Shown: positions 16,517 to 25,918, counted from the first letter of the stretch. The stretch is DNA of 64,000 nucleotides from Candidatus Cryosericum terrychapinii (GCF_003570925.1 NZ_QXIS01000006.1:19417-83416); one strand, 5' to 3'. The notes: generated from the sequence alone by a model not told the origin. Program-made: numbers and translations.

Positions 16517-19108
16517 CTATGAACTCAGCGGGGGCCTGGATGATTTGCGCAGGACGTGCTCCAGTTGCTCCATCGTGTAGGGTTTGGCGAGGGATGCGAT
16601 GAAGCCGCGCTGGGCGTACTCGGCGATCGAAGCGTCGTCGGAGTAGCCGCTGGAGACTATGACGCGAGCATCGGGATAGAGTTCGTGCAGTCTCTGGACC
16701 GCTTCTCGACCCCCCATGCCGCCAGGGACCGTCAGGTCCATGATGACCAGGTCGAAGGGGTGTTGTTCGGTCACTGCTTGCGCATAGGCTGTGAGTGCGG
16801 CTTCCCCGTCTGGTACGGCGGTCGTCTCGTAGCCAAGATGCCGGGCCATGGCGCATGTTACGTCAGCTACGGTCTGCTCGTCATCCATGACCAGGAGGCG
16901 GCCGGTGGCAGAGACAGGTTTCCCCTCCGACTTCGCGAGCTGGGTCTGGGTCACAGGTCCATGGGCGACCGGTACGCATAACCAGACCATCGTTCCCTTG
17001 TCTGCAACCGACTCGATGAGCAGGTCTCCCCCGTGTCGCCTGGCGATGGACCGTGCTGTTGAGAGACCGACCCCATGTCCTGATGGCTTTGTCGTGAAGA
17101 AGGGGTCGAACAGGAGCTTCATATCTTCCGGGGCGATGCCGGAACCGCTATCTGCTATGCGGATGACGACGTAGTCTCCGGGTGCGGCGATGCCGAAGGG
17201 ATGCTCCTCCGACACCGTCTGACAGCGAAGAGCAATGTCCAGCGTGCCCCCGGATACCATCGCGTCCCGCGCGTTCAGGATGATGTTCTGCACCACCTGA
17301 AACAACTGGTTGCGATCTGCTTCTACGGCAGGTATGATTCCATCGAGGCTCACTTGTAGTGCGATACCCGAGCCGCTGAGGACGAATCTCGCCACTTCCT
17401 GGACGATAGACTCGACGTCGACGTTCTCCTTGACTGGAGCGCCACCACGGGAGAAGGTCAACAACTGGCCGGCTAGAGCCTGAGCGCGGTCCACTGCTTC
17501 GCGCGCAACCTCCAGGTGGTGCTGCGACTCAGCAGGTTTCTCCAGAGACGAGTCTGCCAGGGAGATGCTTCCCTTGACGACTGTCAGAACGTTGTTGAAG
17601 TCGTGGGCGATACCAGCGGCCAGCGTGCCCAGCGATGCCAGGGCCTCATTGTGCAGCAACTCGTGTTCCATGCGAATCCGATCGGTGACGTCCCGGGCAA
17701 TGTAGAAAGTGCCTGTCGGCTGTCCGTTGTACCAGAGGCGCTGGCCGCTCAGATCGAGGGTTCGGCGGTTCCCGTCACGTGTCAGAACGTCGATGGTCCT
17801 TGCCACACTGTCCCCGCTTCCGATTTCATCGTTGGCCCTGAGCATGAATTCGCGGCTGTCCGGGCTGACGATGTCGAGCATACTGCGACCAAGCAGGTCC
17901 TTCTCTTCGTACCCAAGAACCGAGCATGCGGACTGGTTGACCAGGGTTACCTTGCCACTTGTATCCAGCGCGAAGATGAGGTCGTGTGCATGATCGAAGT
18001 AGTCATGCAATCGTTTCCGATCCCGCTCCAATTCCTCAGCCATCCGGTCCTTGTCGCGCTGAGTCTGTTGCAGCGATTCCAGGGTTGTGTTGACATCCGT
18101 GGCCAGCTGCGAGAGTTCGTCCGATCCGGGCAGGCGCACGCGCAGTGCAAGGTCGCTGGTGTGTCCGACGTCTGCCACCTGACGACCCAGCGAAGCGATT
18201 CTTCTCATGAAGGTACGGTTCAGGACGAGCAGGCCGAGGCCCAACAGCAGAACAACTATCATGCTGGTGATTGTAACAAGCATGCTCTTCAGCCGGGCGA
18301 TCTCGGCAGACTGAGTGCGCTTTGCGGTGGTCGAGAGGAGGAGAGTAGTACTTCCAGAGAGATCAGTGAGCTTCGTGAATCCGCGGACGTCATCTGTTCC
18401 TGCTGGCAGACCAACGGTGGGCTGTCCGGCCGCGAGCAGGGCGAGCGCCTGCGACTCGACAGTTTCTGGCTGGACTTGATCGGCAGGCTGGAAGGTCACG
18501 TTGCCGCCGACCGTCTCAGCCATGCTGGCAAAGAACGCGTCATTGAGATATCGCACGAAGATCAGCACTCCCCGTGCCGGGCCGGTCACTGCACTTGTCA
18601 GGATAGGGCGCCCAGCCACGAACGCCACGTGTCCGCCGACAAGCGTGTAGCCAGTAAGGCCAGGAGAACGCAGTGCCTGCGTCAACACCGTAGTCCCGGG
18701 TCCGAACTGCGCGATGAAGTCCGGTGGAACGTCATCCAGCGTCTGGCTTGTGGTCTTGGCGGAGCCGACATAGACGACCTTGCCGCTTGTGTCGAGAAAC
18801 ACCATGATATCTACACCTATAGTGGTGAGACTGTCGGGAGTGAGGTTGGAGTCTATGTACGTGGCGTTACGGTCGACGACGAACTGGTATGTGTCATCCC
18901 AATACGCCCAGTCGGAGCAGGTGCGCCCCAGCGTGTCAAGAGAGTAGCTCAAGTACGAATGTGCTCGCAGGACCTGGCGTTCGACGTTCTGACTGTCGAG
19001 GCGGGCATACGTTCTGTCGATGGTCACACTAGTTAAGACGTAGAACGCCGCGACGAAGACGGTCAAAGCAATCAGAGTAACTATGAGCAGTCTGGTGCGC
19101 AGCTTCAC
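16517..19108 (-). CDS. Hybrid histidine kinase with CHASE4, HAMP, PAS and receiver domains
   Basis: This 863-residue sensor is membrane-bound. Order: transmembrane helix at about 8-28; extracellular CHASE4-like domain with the signature CSDWAYWDDTYQFV near 65; second transmembrane helix near 280-300; HAMP; coiled-coil linker; PAS near 365-480; phospho-acceptor segment LGTLAAGIAHDFNNVLTVV near 500; HATPase with GSGIAPEDMKLLFDPFFTT and GHGVGLSTA; and a receiver with phospho-acceptor Asp near 790 (LVIMDLTVPGGMGG). The fused receiver suggests a phosphorelay, and no partner is adjacent. The start is GTG with a TATACT box exactly 6 nt before it, implying a leaderless transcript. Confidence 0.9.
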   Translation of the reverse strand: MKLRTRLLIVTLIALTVFVAAFYVLTSVTIDRTYARLDSQNVERQVLRAHSYLSYSLDTLGRTCSDWAYWDDTYQFVVDRNATYIDSNLTPDSLTTIGVDIMVFLDTSGKVVYVGSAKTTSQTLDDVPPDFIAQFGPGTTVLTQALRSPGLTGYTLVGGHVAFVAGRPILTSAVTGPARGVLIFVRYLNDAFFASMAETVGGNVTFQPADQVQPETVESQALALLAAGQPTVGLPAGTDDVRGFTKLTDLSGSTTLLLSTTAKRTQSAEIARLKSMLVTITSMIVVLLLGLGLLVLNRTFMRRIASLGRQVADVGHTSDLALRVRLPGSDELSQLATDVNTTLESLQQTQRDKDRMAEELERDRKRLHDYFDHAHDLIFALDTSGKVTLVNQSACSVLGYEEKDLLGRSMLDIVSPDSREFMLRANDEIGSGDSVARTIDVLTRDGNRRTLDLSGQRLWYNGQPTGTFYIARDVTDRIRMEHELLHNEALASLGTLAAGIAHDFNNVLTVVKGSISLADSSLEKPAESQHHLEVAREAVDRAQALAGQLLTFSRGGAPVKENVDVESIVQEVARFVLSGSGIALQVSLDGIIPAVEADRNQLFQVVQNIILNARDAMVSGGTLDIALRCQTVSEEHPFGIAAPGDYVVIRIADSGSGIAPEDMKLLFDPFFTTKPSGHGVGLSTARSIARRHGGDLLIESVADKGTMVWLCVPVAHGPVTQTQLAKSEGKPVSATGRLLVMDDEQTVADVTCAMARHLGYETTAVPDGEAALTAYAQAVTEQHPFDLVIMDLTVPGGMGGREAVQRLHELYPDARVIVSSGYSDDASIAEYAQRGFIASLAKPYTMEQLEHVLRKSSRPPLSS

Positions 19109-19114
19109 AGGATC

Positions 19115-19143
19115 AGTATAGAAGTGAAGGCGCGACGTACAAA
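19115..19143 (-). promoter_or_regulatory. Leaderless-type promoter of the hybrid kinase
   Basis: On the minus strand TTTGTA (19138-19143), 17 nt, then TATACT (19115-19120). The -10 box ends 6 nt before the GTG start, so transcription should begin at or next to the start codon. No ribosome-binding site fits. Confidence 0.55.
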
Positions 19144-19202
19144 CGCTTGAGCCGAATCAGCTGCTGTCCGACCACGACACGGAGACTTCCGTTCAATAGG
19201 AA

Positions 19203-19231
19203 AGCCGGTCTGCCCGAAGGGCAGACCGGCT
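19203..19231 (-). terminator. Strong hairpin terminator of the SLH surface-protein gene
   Basis: A perfect 13-bp stem (AGCCGGTCTGCCC with its complement) and a 3-nt loop, 22 nt past the stop codon on the minus strand. The following TTTCCTATT gives only a weak U-tract. Confidence 0.7.
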
Positions 19232-19253
19232 GGTCAGATCTTGTGCTTGTCCC

Positions 19254-22157
19254 TTATGGCCGCTCGTGATTGATGATGCGCACCTTTACTTCGCGTGGAG
19301 CAGGATCGGAGCCGTCCGCCTGAAGACCGTCGACCGGGACGATGGCGGTGATCGTGTTGCCCAGCTGCAGGAACGTGATGATGCCGTTGTCTCCTTCGGA
19401 AAAGAGCGGGATCTTGCGGTCCTTCAGCGTGATGATACGTGTCAGACGTGCAGGGTTGGTGACTGTGTGCGGTGTCGACACTTCGAGGATGTAGTTGTAT
19501 GCCCAGAAGTCAGGAGTCACGTCCGGCCACTTCACCTCGTACTGCGCGTTTTCCCGTGTGTTCGTGGTGGTCAGTACTCGACCGAGCGCGTTGCATGCGA
19601 GTGTTGCGAACTCGGCGCGGGACAGGAGGTCAGCAGGCCTGAACGTGTTGTCAGGATAGCCGGCCAGGAGTCCTGCTTGACGGGCCGCCTCGATGTACCC
19701 AGCAGCCCAGGACAACGGCTGCACATCCTTGAAGGATGACGAGCTGGGGTTGAGGACCGGCGACATGCCTGCGATGCGCAGGAAAGCGGCAGCAGCTTCT
19801 GCACGCGTCATCGGGTCGTCCGGCCGGAACGTCCCGGCAGGGTCGCCCGTCATGAAGCCTTCCTGTGTCATGAGCGTGATGAATCCAGCTGCCCAGTGGG
19901 TGGCCTTCAGATCGGAGAAGCCGGATGGGTCAGTAGTCCAGCCGAGGCCTAGTGCGCGTGACATGGCAGCGGCAACCTCAGCTCTTGTGATGTTACCATC
20001 CGGCTGGAACGTGCCGTCCGGATACCCGATGAAGAAGTTGTGGTGATACACGACGACCTTCTTGGTGCAATCCATGGGTGTGAAGGTCTCGGTGTGCGTG
20101 CTCTCCATGCCCTTGCTGTCGTGGACTACGACAGAGAAGGCATATGGCTTGATTGCCAGATACGCGTGTTCAAGCGTCACGCACGAGGACGACGTCGTCC
20201 CGGTGACGATCGGCGTGCCGTCACCGAAGTCCACAGTGTACTTGTAGGGCGGGACCCCGTTGGTGAAGCAGATTTGGTACGGCAGGTAGGCTTCCACGCA
20301 CAGAGGCTCCGGAGCCGTCACGGTGATAGCGATGGAGGGAGGGGGAGGCGGGATCACGGGTGGTTCCTCAGGTGTCAGGACAATCGGCAGGACAGGCGTC
20401 TCGACGGTATTGGACTGGCCCGTGCCTCCCAGCGTCGCGCTGTACAAGCCGGTGTTGTGGATGAGCAGGAATACGTTCTGGATTGACCGGACGTTCGCAG
20501 CGAAGGTGACGCCCCAGCTGCCTCCAGCCGCAATCGACCCGACGGTCCAAGTGATGGTCCTGTTGGTGTTGTTGTATGATCCGCCCCAGCCACTGATATT
20601 GCTGAGGGTCGTTTCATCCAGCCAGCCGTCTAGGACGTCCGTGACACGAGTGTCGGGCGAAGTCGCCGCCGTCCCCGTATTGGTAAAGCTGAGCGTATAC
20701 GTCAGGCGAGTACCGGGGAAGACTGCTCCCACAGGGCTCACGGACTTGACCAGGTGAATGTCGGGGACGCCCAGCGTGTTGGTGAAAGTGACCGCAGCCG
20801 AGGGCGTGTCCAGGGTCAGCGTGACGGTGGCAGTCCTCGTGCCCAGGTTAGACGACGTGGCGCCGGCAATACCGGTGAGGACGTAGTCGACAGCAGGCGC
20901 TTCGGTTATCGTGTACGTGTCGGGGAGCAGACCACCGAATAGCGTCCAGTTGAGGAGGGGGGAAACAGGATCATCGTCAAGACTGAAGGCCGTTTGATAC
21001 GGGTCGTGTGTCATCGTGAAGCTGAAGACCTGTGGCCCGTCTGGAACCGTGTCCTTGGTGATCCTGATGGTCCCGCTTCTCTGCATGTTGGTGAAGGTAA
21101 CCGTGGCCGACGAGACCGCGGCTCCCTCGACCAGCATGACGGTGGCCGTGCTCGTACTGAGGTCGAACGTTGTGGCGCCGGCGATGCCGATAAGGCTGTA
21201 GCCGACAACTGCTTGCTCCGTTATGGTGTAGGTGCCGGGCACGAGACCACCGAAGAGTTCCCAGTTGGGAAGGGTGGGATCAGCGTCGTCGTCCAAAGCA
21301 AAGGAAGTATTCAGAGTGGGGCCCACAATAGCGAAGTTGAAGTCCTGTGGCCCGTTCGGGACCGTGTTCTTGATGATGGTGATGGTGCCGGGTGCCCCAG
21401 TGGCCGCAGGAGCATCGCCCGTGGTGCTGATGAATGTGACTGCGGACTGTGCCAGCAGCCTGCCGTTGAACGTTGCGCCTGCTCTCATGGCAATATTGGT
21501 TTGGGCAAGTATGATCCCCTCAAAGTGCGAGCCCGCCAGGAGGTTCACAGTCCCCGCGACTTGCCAGAAGATGTTCTTGGCCTGAGCTCCACCGCTCAGG
21601 AGGATCTTCATGCCGGCAGCAAGGTCGAGAGTCTGGGCCATCTGGAAGACCCAGACATCGTCTGGCCCACCTGCCAGTATGAGGTCCGTGGTTATCGTCA
21701 CTGGTGTAGACCACTTGTAGACGCCGGGAACCAGAGTCTGAAGGGCGACCGTCCCACCACCCAGCTCAGTAACGGTGGATGGCTGTCCATGGGCAGCCGT
21801 GTATGCTGCTTCCATGTCGGATACGGCCGTGGACATATTCGTCGGAGTGGGCGACGCATAGTCGGACGCGTATACCCTTCCATTCACCAGGGATGACGTG
21901 GAGAAGGTATTCGTGCTGTCCATGACCAGTCCGAAGCCGGCTATGGAGCTCGCCGCCGCCGGGCTGATACCAATGTCCCCACTGATCGAAGTGGCTCCAG
22001 TGGTTGTGATGGCTGTCTTGGCCAGAATCACGAAGTCACCGGCCGTGCCGAGATTCACGACTGAGGCTGCCCTGGTTGCGGGCATCGGTGCGAAGACCCC
22101 GGTGAACATGGACATGACCAAGGCTAGTGCGACAAGTGTTGCGAGAACTCTCCTCAT
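19254..22157 (-). CDS. Secreted SLH-domain surface protein with ice-binding-like domain
   Basis: This is about 967 residues from the ATG at 22157 (GGGGAGG ribosome-binding site; the ATG at 22226 is rejected). A signal peptide (RRVLATLVALALVMSMFTG) is followed by a DUF3494-type ice-binding-like domain of about 200 residues (NLGTAGDFVILAKTAITTTG, VWVFQMAQTL, NIFWQVAGTVNLLAGS). Two related ~80-residue modules share the TITEQA / TITEAP pattern, then come a DUF11-like domain (HLVKSVSPVGAVFPGTRLTY) and a PKD-like domain. Three SLH repeats follow (FFIGYPDGTFQPDGNITRAE and two more), which would anchor it to secondary cell-wall polymer. A ~90-residue tail follows the SLH repeats. DUF3494 is often adhesive rather than truly ice-binding. 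Confidence 0.9.
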   Translation of the reverse strand: MRRVLATLVALALVMSMFTGVFAPMPATRAASVVNLGTAGDFVILAKTAITTTGATSISGDIGISPAAASSIAGFGLVMDSTNTFSTSSLVNGRVYASDYASPTPTNMSTAVSDMEAAYTAAHGQPSTVTELGGGTVALQTLVPGVYKWSTPVTITTDLILAGGPDDVWVFQMAQTLDLAAGMKILLSGGAQAKNIFWQVAGTVNLLAGSHFEGIILAQTNIAMRAGATFNGRLLAQSAVTFISTTGDAPAATGAPGTITIIKNTVPNGPQDFNFAIVGPTLNTSFALDDDADPTLPNWELFGGLVPGTYTITEQAVVGYSLIGIAGATTFDLSTSTATVMLVEGAAVSSATVTFTNMQRSGTIRITKDTVPDGPQVFSFTMTHDPYQTAFSLDDDPVSPLLNWTLFGGLLPDTYTITEAPAVDYVLTGIAGATSSNLGTRTATVTLTLDTPSAAVTFTNTLGVPDIHLVKSVSPVGAVFPGTRLTYTLSFTNTGTAATSPDTRVTDVLDGWLDETTLSNISGWGGSYNNTNRTITWTVGSIAAGGSWGVTFAANVRSIQNVFLLIHNTGLYSATLGGTGQSNTVETPVLPIVLTPEEPPVIPPPPPSIAITVTAPEPLCVEAYLPYQICFTNGVPPYKYTVDFGDGTPIVTGTTSSSCVTLEHAYLAIKPYAFSVVVHDSKGMESTHTETFTPMDCTKKVVVYHHNFFIGYPDGTFQPDGNITRAEVAAAMSRALGLGWTTDPSGFSDLKATHWAAGFITLMTQEGFMTGDPAGTFRPDDPMTRAEAAAAFLRIAGMSPVLNPSSSSFKDVQPLSWAAGYIEAARQAGLLAGYPDNTFRPADLLSRAEFATLACNALGRVLTTTNTRENAQYEVKWPDVTPDFWAYNYILEVSTPHTVTNPARLTRIITLKDRKIPLFSEGDNGIITFLQLGNTITAIVPVDGLQADGSDPAPREVKVRIINHERP

Positions 22158-22258
22158 ACTTTCCTCCCCTCTAGGATGCGCCGCCAGCATCGAGAATGAT
22201 GGCGACACTCGTGGACATAGGCCCACCCAGACTCTGATATACGCCGAACCTGTGACGA

Positions 22259-22414
22259 TTATCCAATGTCGCCGGCTATAGAGGGCCTACCGCAGATTCT
22301 GGACAACTGAAGCGGGATGGGCTCCCCACGACGAACAGACTGTCCGCCGTGACGACAGAGAAGGCGTGACCAGTGAAGGAACACTCCAGCAAACCTTCGA
22401 TCATTGCTTACCAT
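22259..22414 (-). CDS. Possible small Arg-rich protein upstream of the SLH gene
   Basis: A 51-codon frame with the ribosome-binding site AAAGGAGGGAACGC directly before its ATG. The predicted product starts MVSNDRRFAGVFLHWSRLL and is Arg-rich with no domain. It ends about 100 nt before the SLH-gene start. The strong start signal is the only support. It may be a leader peptide, a decayed gene or chance. Confidence 0.25.
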   Translation of the reverse strand: MVSNDRRFAGVFLHWSRLLCRHGGQSVRRGEPIPLQLSRICGRPSIAGDIG

Positions 22415-22582
22415 GCGTTCCCTCCTTTACGAAGCATGCGACAAAGCAGTTTCACGTTGACCACTCGAGATCACTACACAACAATTATGAAACTTGCAAC
22501 AATAATATCAAGTGCCTCATGCGGGCGGCTCGAAATCGCCTGCACATGAAGCCGCTTGGTTGCACTGCGCAGACATGCGTAT

Positions 22583-22620
22583 GGCCAGCCTGCTGAGGTT
22601 TGTGTCTCAAGGGGCTGGCC
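22583..22620 (-). terminator. Inverted repeat downstream of dfx
   Basis: GGCCAGCC and GGCTGGCC pair as an 8-bp stem, with an inner TGAG/CTCA stem and an 8-nt loop. It lies about 90 nt past the dfx stop on the minus strand. There is no U-tract, so it may be a terminator or an mRNA-end stabiliser. Confidence 0.4.
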
Positions 22621-22706
22621 ACTGCACGATGGTATATGGAACAGAACCTTCTGCCGTCTGTTCCTGAATTGCTTGTAGAATGCCTACCCTAAGGATTTGT
22701 TGGGCT

Positions 22707-23096
22707 CTACACCAGCTTTTTGGACCAGAGCCCATGGACGTTGCAGTATTCCCTTACCTCAAGCAAGTCCTCGATGGCGTGGCCGATATGCAGTTCGGGC
22801 TTGTCTCCCGGATGCAGCGGTATTCTCATGACTTTACCGTCTTTCATGAATACTTCGATCCACTCGATGTAGTGTTTCTCTTCCATCGGGTGTGGAACAG
22901 ATCCGATTTTGATTACAGTTCCACGCTCTGCCTTTTCGACAACCGGCAGGTGCTTCTCGTTTCCTTCCTCAGTGGATTTTGCGACCATCTTTGTCATTGG
23001 TTGTCCGCAGCAGACGAGTTCGCCCCCACCCTCATGGGTCACTTCAACTATGTTGCCGCAGATTTCGCACTTGTAGATCTCATATTTCTGTGTCAT
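22707..23096 (-). CDS. dfx: Desulfoferrodoxin (superoxide reductase, 2Fe type)
   Basis: This is about 129 residues from the ATG at 23096 (AAGGAGGTAACGGA before it). The N-terminal desulforedoxin-like domain carries the rubredoxin-type Fe ligands YKCEICGN and ELVCCGQP. The catalytic domain has the Fe(His)4Cys ligands: HLPVVEK, SVPHPMEEKHYIEWIEV (with the Glu-Lys pair next to the site), LHIGHA and YCNVHGLW. It reduces superoxide to peroxide without making oxygen and is typical of anaerobes. A second in-frame start at 23168 has its own identical ribosome-binding site and would add 24 residues (see findings). Confidence 0.93.
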   Translation of the reverse strand: MTQKYEIYKCEICGNIVEVTHEGGGELVCCGQPMTKMVAKSTEEGNEKHLPVVEKAERGTVIKIGSVPHPMEEKHYIEWIEVFMKDGKVMRIPLHPGDKPELHIGHAIEDLLEVREYCNVHGLWSKKLV

Positions 23097-23309
23097 TCCG
23101 TTACCTCCTTGGTTGAGGCCATCCTTCCCTCTCCATTCACCACAACAAAACTTGTACTTCTGCATCATTCCGTTACCTCCTTGTCTTCGGACGAATCGTG
23201 GGATCGCTCAATCCGTCCAGTGCCCAGTGTATCACTATTGTCCGGGAATTCGCCTCCTTTGGTGTCAAGTACCAGGGGGTTGCAGCGGCATGTGCGGGCC
23301 GCCGTTTGG

Positions 23310-24722
23310 CTACGTCGCCCCCGCCAGGCCGAATGCGGCGTGAACCGTGCGCACGGCCCGCTGAGCCTCTTTCTCGGTGATGAGGACTGAGATGTTGACT
23401 TCACTGGAGCCCTGGGCGATCATGAGCAGGTTGATGTTTTCGGACGCCAGGCAGGTGAACAGACGGGCGGCGACGCCGGGTGTGCCGCGCATGCCGTCAC
23501 CCACTATGGCGACGATGGCGACATGCGGCGTGGCGGTGATGTCCCGGATGACCATGCTGCCGGCGAACTCCTTGCGCAGCAGCCTTGTCGCGCGTTCGGC
23601 GTCGGTCTGGGTCATGACCAGTGAGACATTGGCCATCGATGAGCTCTGCGAGATCATCAGGACGGGGAGCTGAGCAGCTGCAAGGAGGCTGAAGACTCTG
23701 CTGACGACATCTGACGTGCCGATCATCGCTGCTCCACCGATCGTCAACGCCGTGAGTTTCCGGATCGAGGTCACCGCCTTGACGGGACCCGCTTCGGGCG
23801 CGTCGGCACATACGATGGTGCCGGGAGACGCCGGCAGGAAGGCGCTTCGGATGCGAATTGGGATGCCGGCCTCCTGGACGGGCGCGACCGTCATGGGGTG
23901 GAGGACTTTGGCGCCAAACCAGGCCAGTTCCATGACCTCGCGATACGAAAGGGCCTGTACGCGGACGGCGTCCGGGACGAGCTTCGGATCGGCGGTCATA
24001 ACGCCGTCGACTTCCTTCCAGATCCACACCTCGTCGGCGAGCAGGCATGCGCCCAGGATGGTGGCAGTGTAGTCCGATCCGCCTCTGCCGAGCGTCGTGA
24101 TGACGCCTTCCTCGTTGGCTCCGACAAACCCGGTGACGACAGGGGTGAGTCCACGGTCCAGCAGAGGCGTCAGCGCGCGTGGAATGGTTTTCCGGGCGAT
24201 GTCCAGCAGAGGCACGGCGCTACCGAACGTGTCGTCGGTCACGATCCCCGCCTCACCGCCGGTCAGCGACCTGGACGTCAGGCCCGCCGCACGAAGGGCC
24301 GCAGACATGATGGGGGCGGAGCAACGCTCGCCAAACGAGACGATGAGATCACGCGAACGGGGCGTGAGTTCGTGCAGCATGGCGACGCCCGCCAGTGCCT
24401 GCCTGAGTGACACAAACAGTGCATGTTCTTCGTCCACGACCGGCTGAACGGCCATCGCAGGGGACGAGCTGAAGACCGTCTGGATCGCGTCCTCGTGCCG
24501 TCTCTCGAGGAGGTCCACTGCCTGAGCGACCTCGTCGCCATGGCCCTGGCGAGCCTGCTCGGCCAGGTCGAGGAGTCCGTCGGTGACGTCGGCCATGGCG
24601 GAGACCACGACGACGGCACGGGTGTTCTTGTGTGCCGTCTGCACGACCAGCTGGGCCGAGTGCATGATGGCCGCGGCGTCCTGCACGAGGACGCCGCCAA
24701 ATTTCATCACGATGGTCTTCAC
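23310..24722 (-). CDS. lysC: Aspartate kinase
   Basis: This 470-residue aspartokinase catalyses the first step of the aspartate family (Lys, Thr, Met, diaminopimelate). The kinase domain begins MKTIVMKFGGVLVQDAAAI and contains VVSAMADVTDGL, VISFGERCSAPIMSAAL, GFVGANEEGVITTLGRGGSD and EVDGVMTADP. Two ACT domains follow (MIGTSDVVSRVFSLLAAAQL and TPGVAARLFTCLASENINLL), so allosteric control by an amino acid is likely. The usual KFGGTS reads KFGGVL here, an unusual change in a conserved loop. The ATG overlaps the asd stop by 4 nt (ATGA), so the two are co-translated. Confidence 0.92.
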   Translation of the reverse strand: MKTIVMKFGGVLVQDAAAIMHSAQLVVQTAHKNTRAVVVVSAMADVTDGLLDLAEQARQGHGDEVAQAVDLLERRHEDAIQTVFSSSPAMAVQPVVDEEHALFVSLRQALAGVAMLHELTPRSRDLIVSFGERCSAPIMSAALRAAGLTSRSLTGGEAGIVTDDTFGSAVPLLDIARKTIPRALTPLLDRGLTPVVTGFVGANEEGVITTLGRGGSDYTATILGACLLADEVWIWKEVDGVMTADPKLVPDAVRVQALSYREVMELAWFGAKVLHPMTVAPVQEAGIPIRIRSAFLPASPGTIVCADAPEAGPVKAVTSIRKLTALTIGGAAMIGTSDVVSRVFSLLAAAQLPVLMISQSSSMANVSLVMTQTDAERATRLLRKEFAGSMVIRDITATPHVAIVAIVGDGMRGTPGVAARLFTCLASENINLLMIAQGSSEVNISVLITEKEAQRAVRTVHAAFGLAGAT

Positions 24723-25795
24723 AGAAGACTCTTCGCCGCCAGTAGTTCGGCGGTCAGGACGGCGTTGCCCGCGGCGCCGCGGATGGTGTTGTGGGACAGG
24801 ACCGTGTACTTGATCCCCGTTGCGAATGCGGGATCGCTGCGGACGCGCCCGACCACGGCCGCCATGCCATGGGCTCGTGCCGGTTCGCCCGCCAGACGGT
24901 CGAGGCGCGGCTGGGGACGGTCAGACTCGGAGCGCACGATGATGGGGTGGTCGGGAGCCGTGGGGAGGTGCAGGCGCTGGGGTTCTCCCTGGAAGCTGCG
25001 CATGACGCTCTCAACCTCTTCGGGGGAAGCGGGGCGGTCGAGTTCCACCAGAACGGACTCGGTGTGTCCCTCCAGCACCGCGACGCGATTGCACGAAGCG
25101 CTCACGGGGATGTCCGCCGGCTGGAAGGTCCCGTCCAGCCAGGAGCCCAGCATCTTCCGGGTCTCACACTCCATCTTTTCCTCTTCGCCTTTGATGTATG
25201 GGATGAGGTTGTCGACGATGGCCATCGAAGGCACCCCGGCATACCCGGCGCCCGACAGGGCCTGCATCGTCACGACGACGACCCGTCGAATACCGAACGC
25301 CAGCTGGAGAGGCTTGAGCGAGAGGACCAGTCCTGCGGTGCTGCAGTTGGGGCCGGTGACGATGAATCCTCGCTTGCCCCCCTTACGCTGTACGGACAAT
25401 GCTTCCAGATGGTCGGCGTTGACCTCGGGTACGATGAGTGGGACGTCCCCGTCCATGCGGTGTGATGCAGAGTCGGCGACGACCGCCATCCCTGCGTCCG
25501 CAAGCGACCGCTCGACGGGGCCGGCAACGTCGCTGGGCAGCGCGGAGAAAGCCAGTGTGGCGCCGGTTGCGGCGATGGCCTCGGCCGTACAGGCAAGGAT
25601 GGTCATGCTGCGCGCGCGGGCCGGAATGTCTCCCTGGATGTACCAGCGTGCGACGTCCCTGTACTGCTTGCCGGCCGACCGTTCACTGGCAGCGACGCCG
25701 ACCAGCTCGAACCAGGGGTGGTCCGACAGCATCGCGACGTAGATCTGACCGACCATCCCTGTTGCTCCACACACAACTGCTTTCGTTCGTTCCAT
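24719..25795 (-). CDS. asd: Aspartate-semialdehyde dehydrogenase
   Basis: This 358-residue enzyme reduces aspartyl phosphate to aspartate semialdehyde with NADPH, directly after aspartate kinase. Features are the nucleotide-binding GATGMVGQIYV at residue 10, the catalytic cysteine in VTGPNCSTAG near 148, the substrate-binding QALSGAGYAGVPSM segment, and the IPYIKGEEEKMECETRKML block near 205. The SGAGYAG and GEEEKM patterns fit the archaeal/fungal-type subfamily rather than the E. coli type. GAGGGGACAACG precedes the ATG. Promoter-like elements at 25853-25880 suggest transcription separate from the pyr operon. Confidence 0.92.
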   Translation of the reverse strand: MERTKAVVCGATGMVGQIYVAMLSDHPWFELVGVAASERSAGKQYRDVARWYIQGDIPARARSMTILACTAEAIAATGATLAFSALPSDVAGPVERSLADAGMAVVADSASHRMDGDVPLIVPEVNADHLEALSVQRKGGKRGFIVTGPNCSTAGLVLSLKPLQLAFGIRRVVVVTMQALSGAGYAGVPSMAIVDNLIPYIKGEEEKMECETRKMLGSWLDGTFQPADIPVSASCNRVAVLEGHTESVLVELDRPASPEEVESVMRSFQGEPQRLHLPTAPDHPIIVRSESDRPQPRLDRLAGEPARAHGMAAVVGRVRSDPAFATGIKYTVLSHNTIRGAAGNAVLTAELLAAKSLL

Positions 25796-25852
25796 CGTTG
25801 TCCCCTCGTTTACGAATCCCCCAGGGCTTGCGCCGCCGAGGAGTTGAGAGGT

Positions 25853-25880
25853 AGCGTAGCGGAGCGGACGTTTCTGTCAA
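25853..25880 (-). promoter_or_regulatory. Promoter of asd-lysC
   Basis: On the minus strand TTGACA (25875-25880), 16 nt, TACGCT (25853-25858), followed by a leader of about 50 nt to asd. The -35 is perfect and the -10 is moderate. Confidence 0.45.
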
Positions 25881-25918
25881 GCGCAAACTGCGTCAACTGT
25901 CTCTCATTCTCCGAGTCT

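Larger units (their letters stand above)
22158..22706. other. Long intergenic region between dfx and the SLH gene
   Basis: About 550 bp with no recognised gene. It holds the SLH-gene leader, one small frame with a strong ribosome-binding site (22259-22414, listed separately) and an inverted repeat at 22583-22620 past the dfx stop. The stretch around 22470-22510 is distinctly AT-rich. No known riboswitch consensus is recognised. Confidence 0.4.

Noticed and set aside
17516..19036. 506-codon plus-strand frame across the hybrid kinase
   Set aside because: Antisense to a gene with intact kinase, PAS and CHASE4 motifs.
22259..22414. Riboswitch upstream of the SLH gene
   Set aside because: The leader is long enough, but no c-di-GMP, cobalamin or other consensus that I know could be matched, so only a low-confidence small frame is reported.
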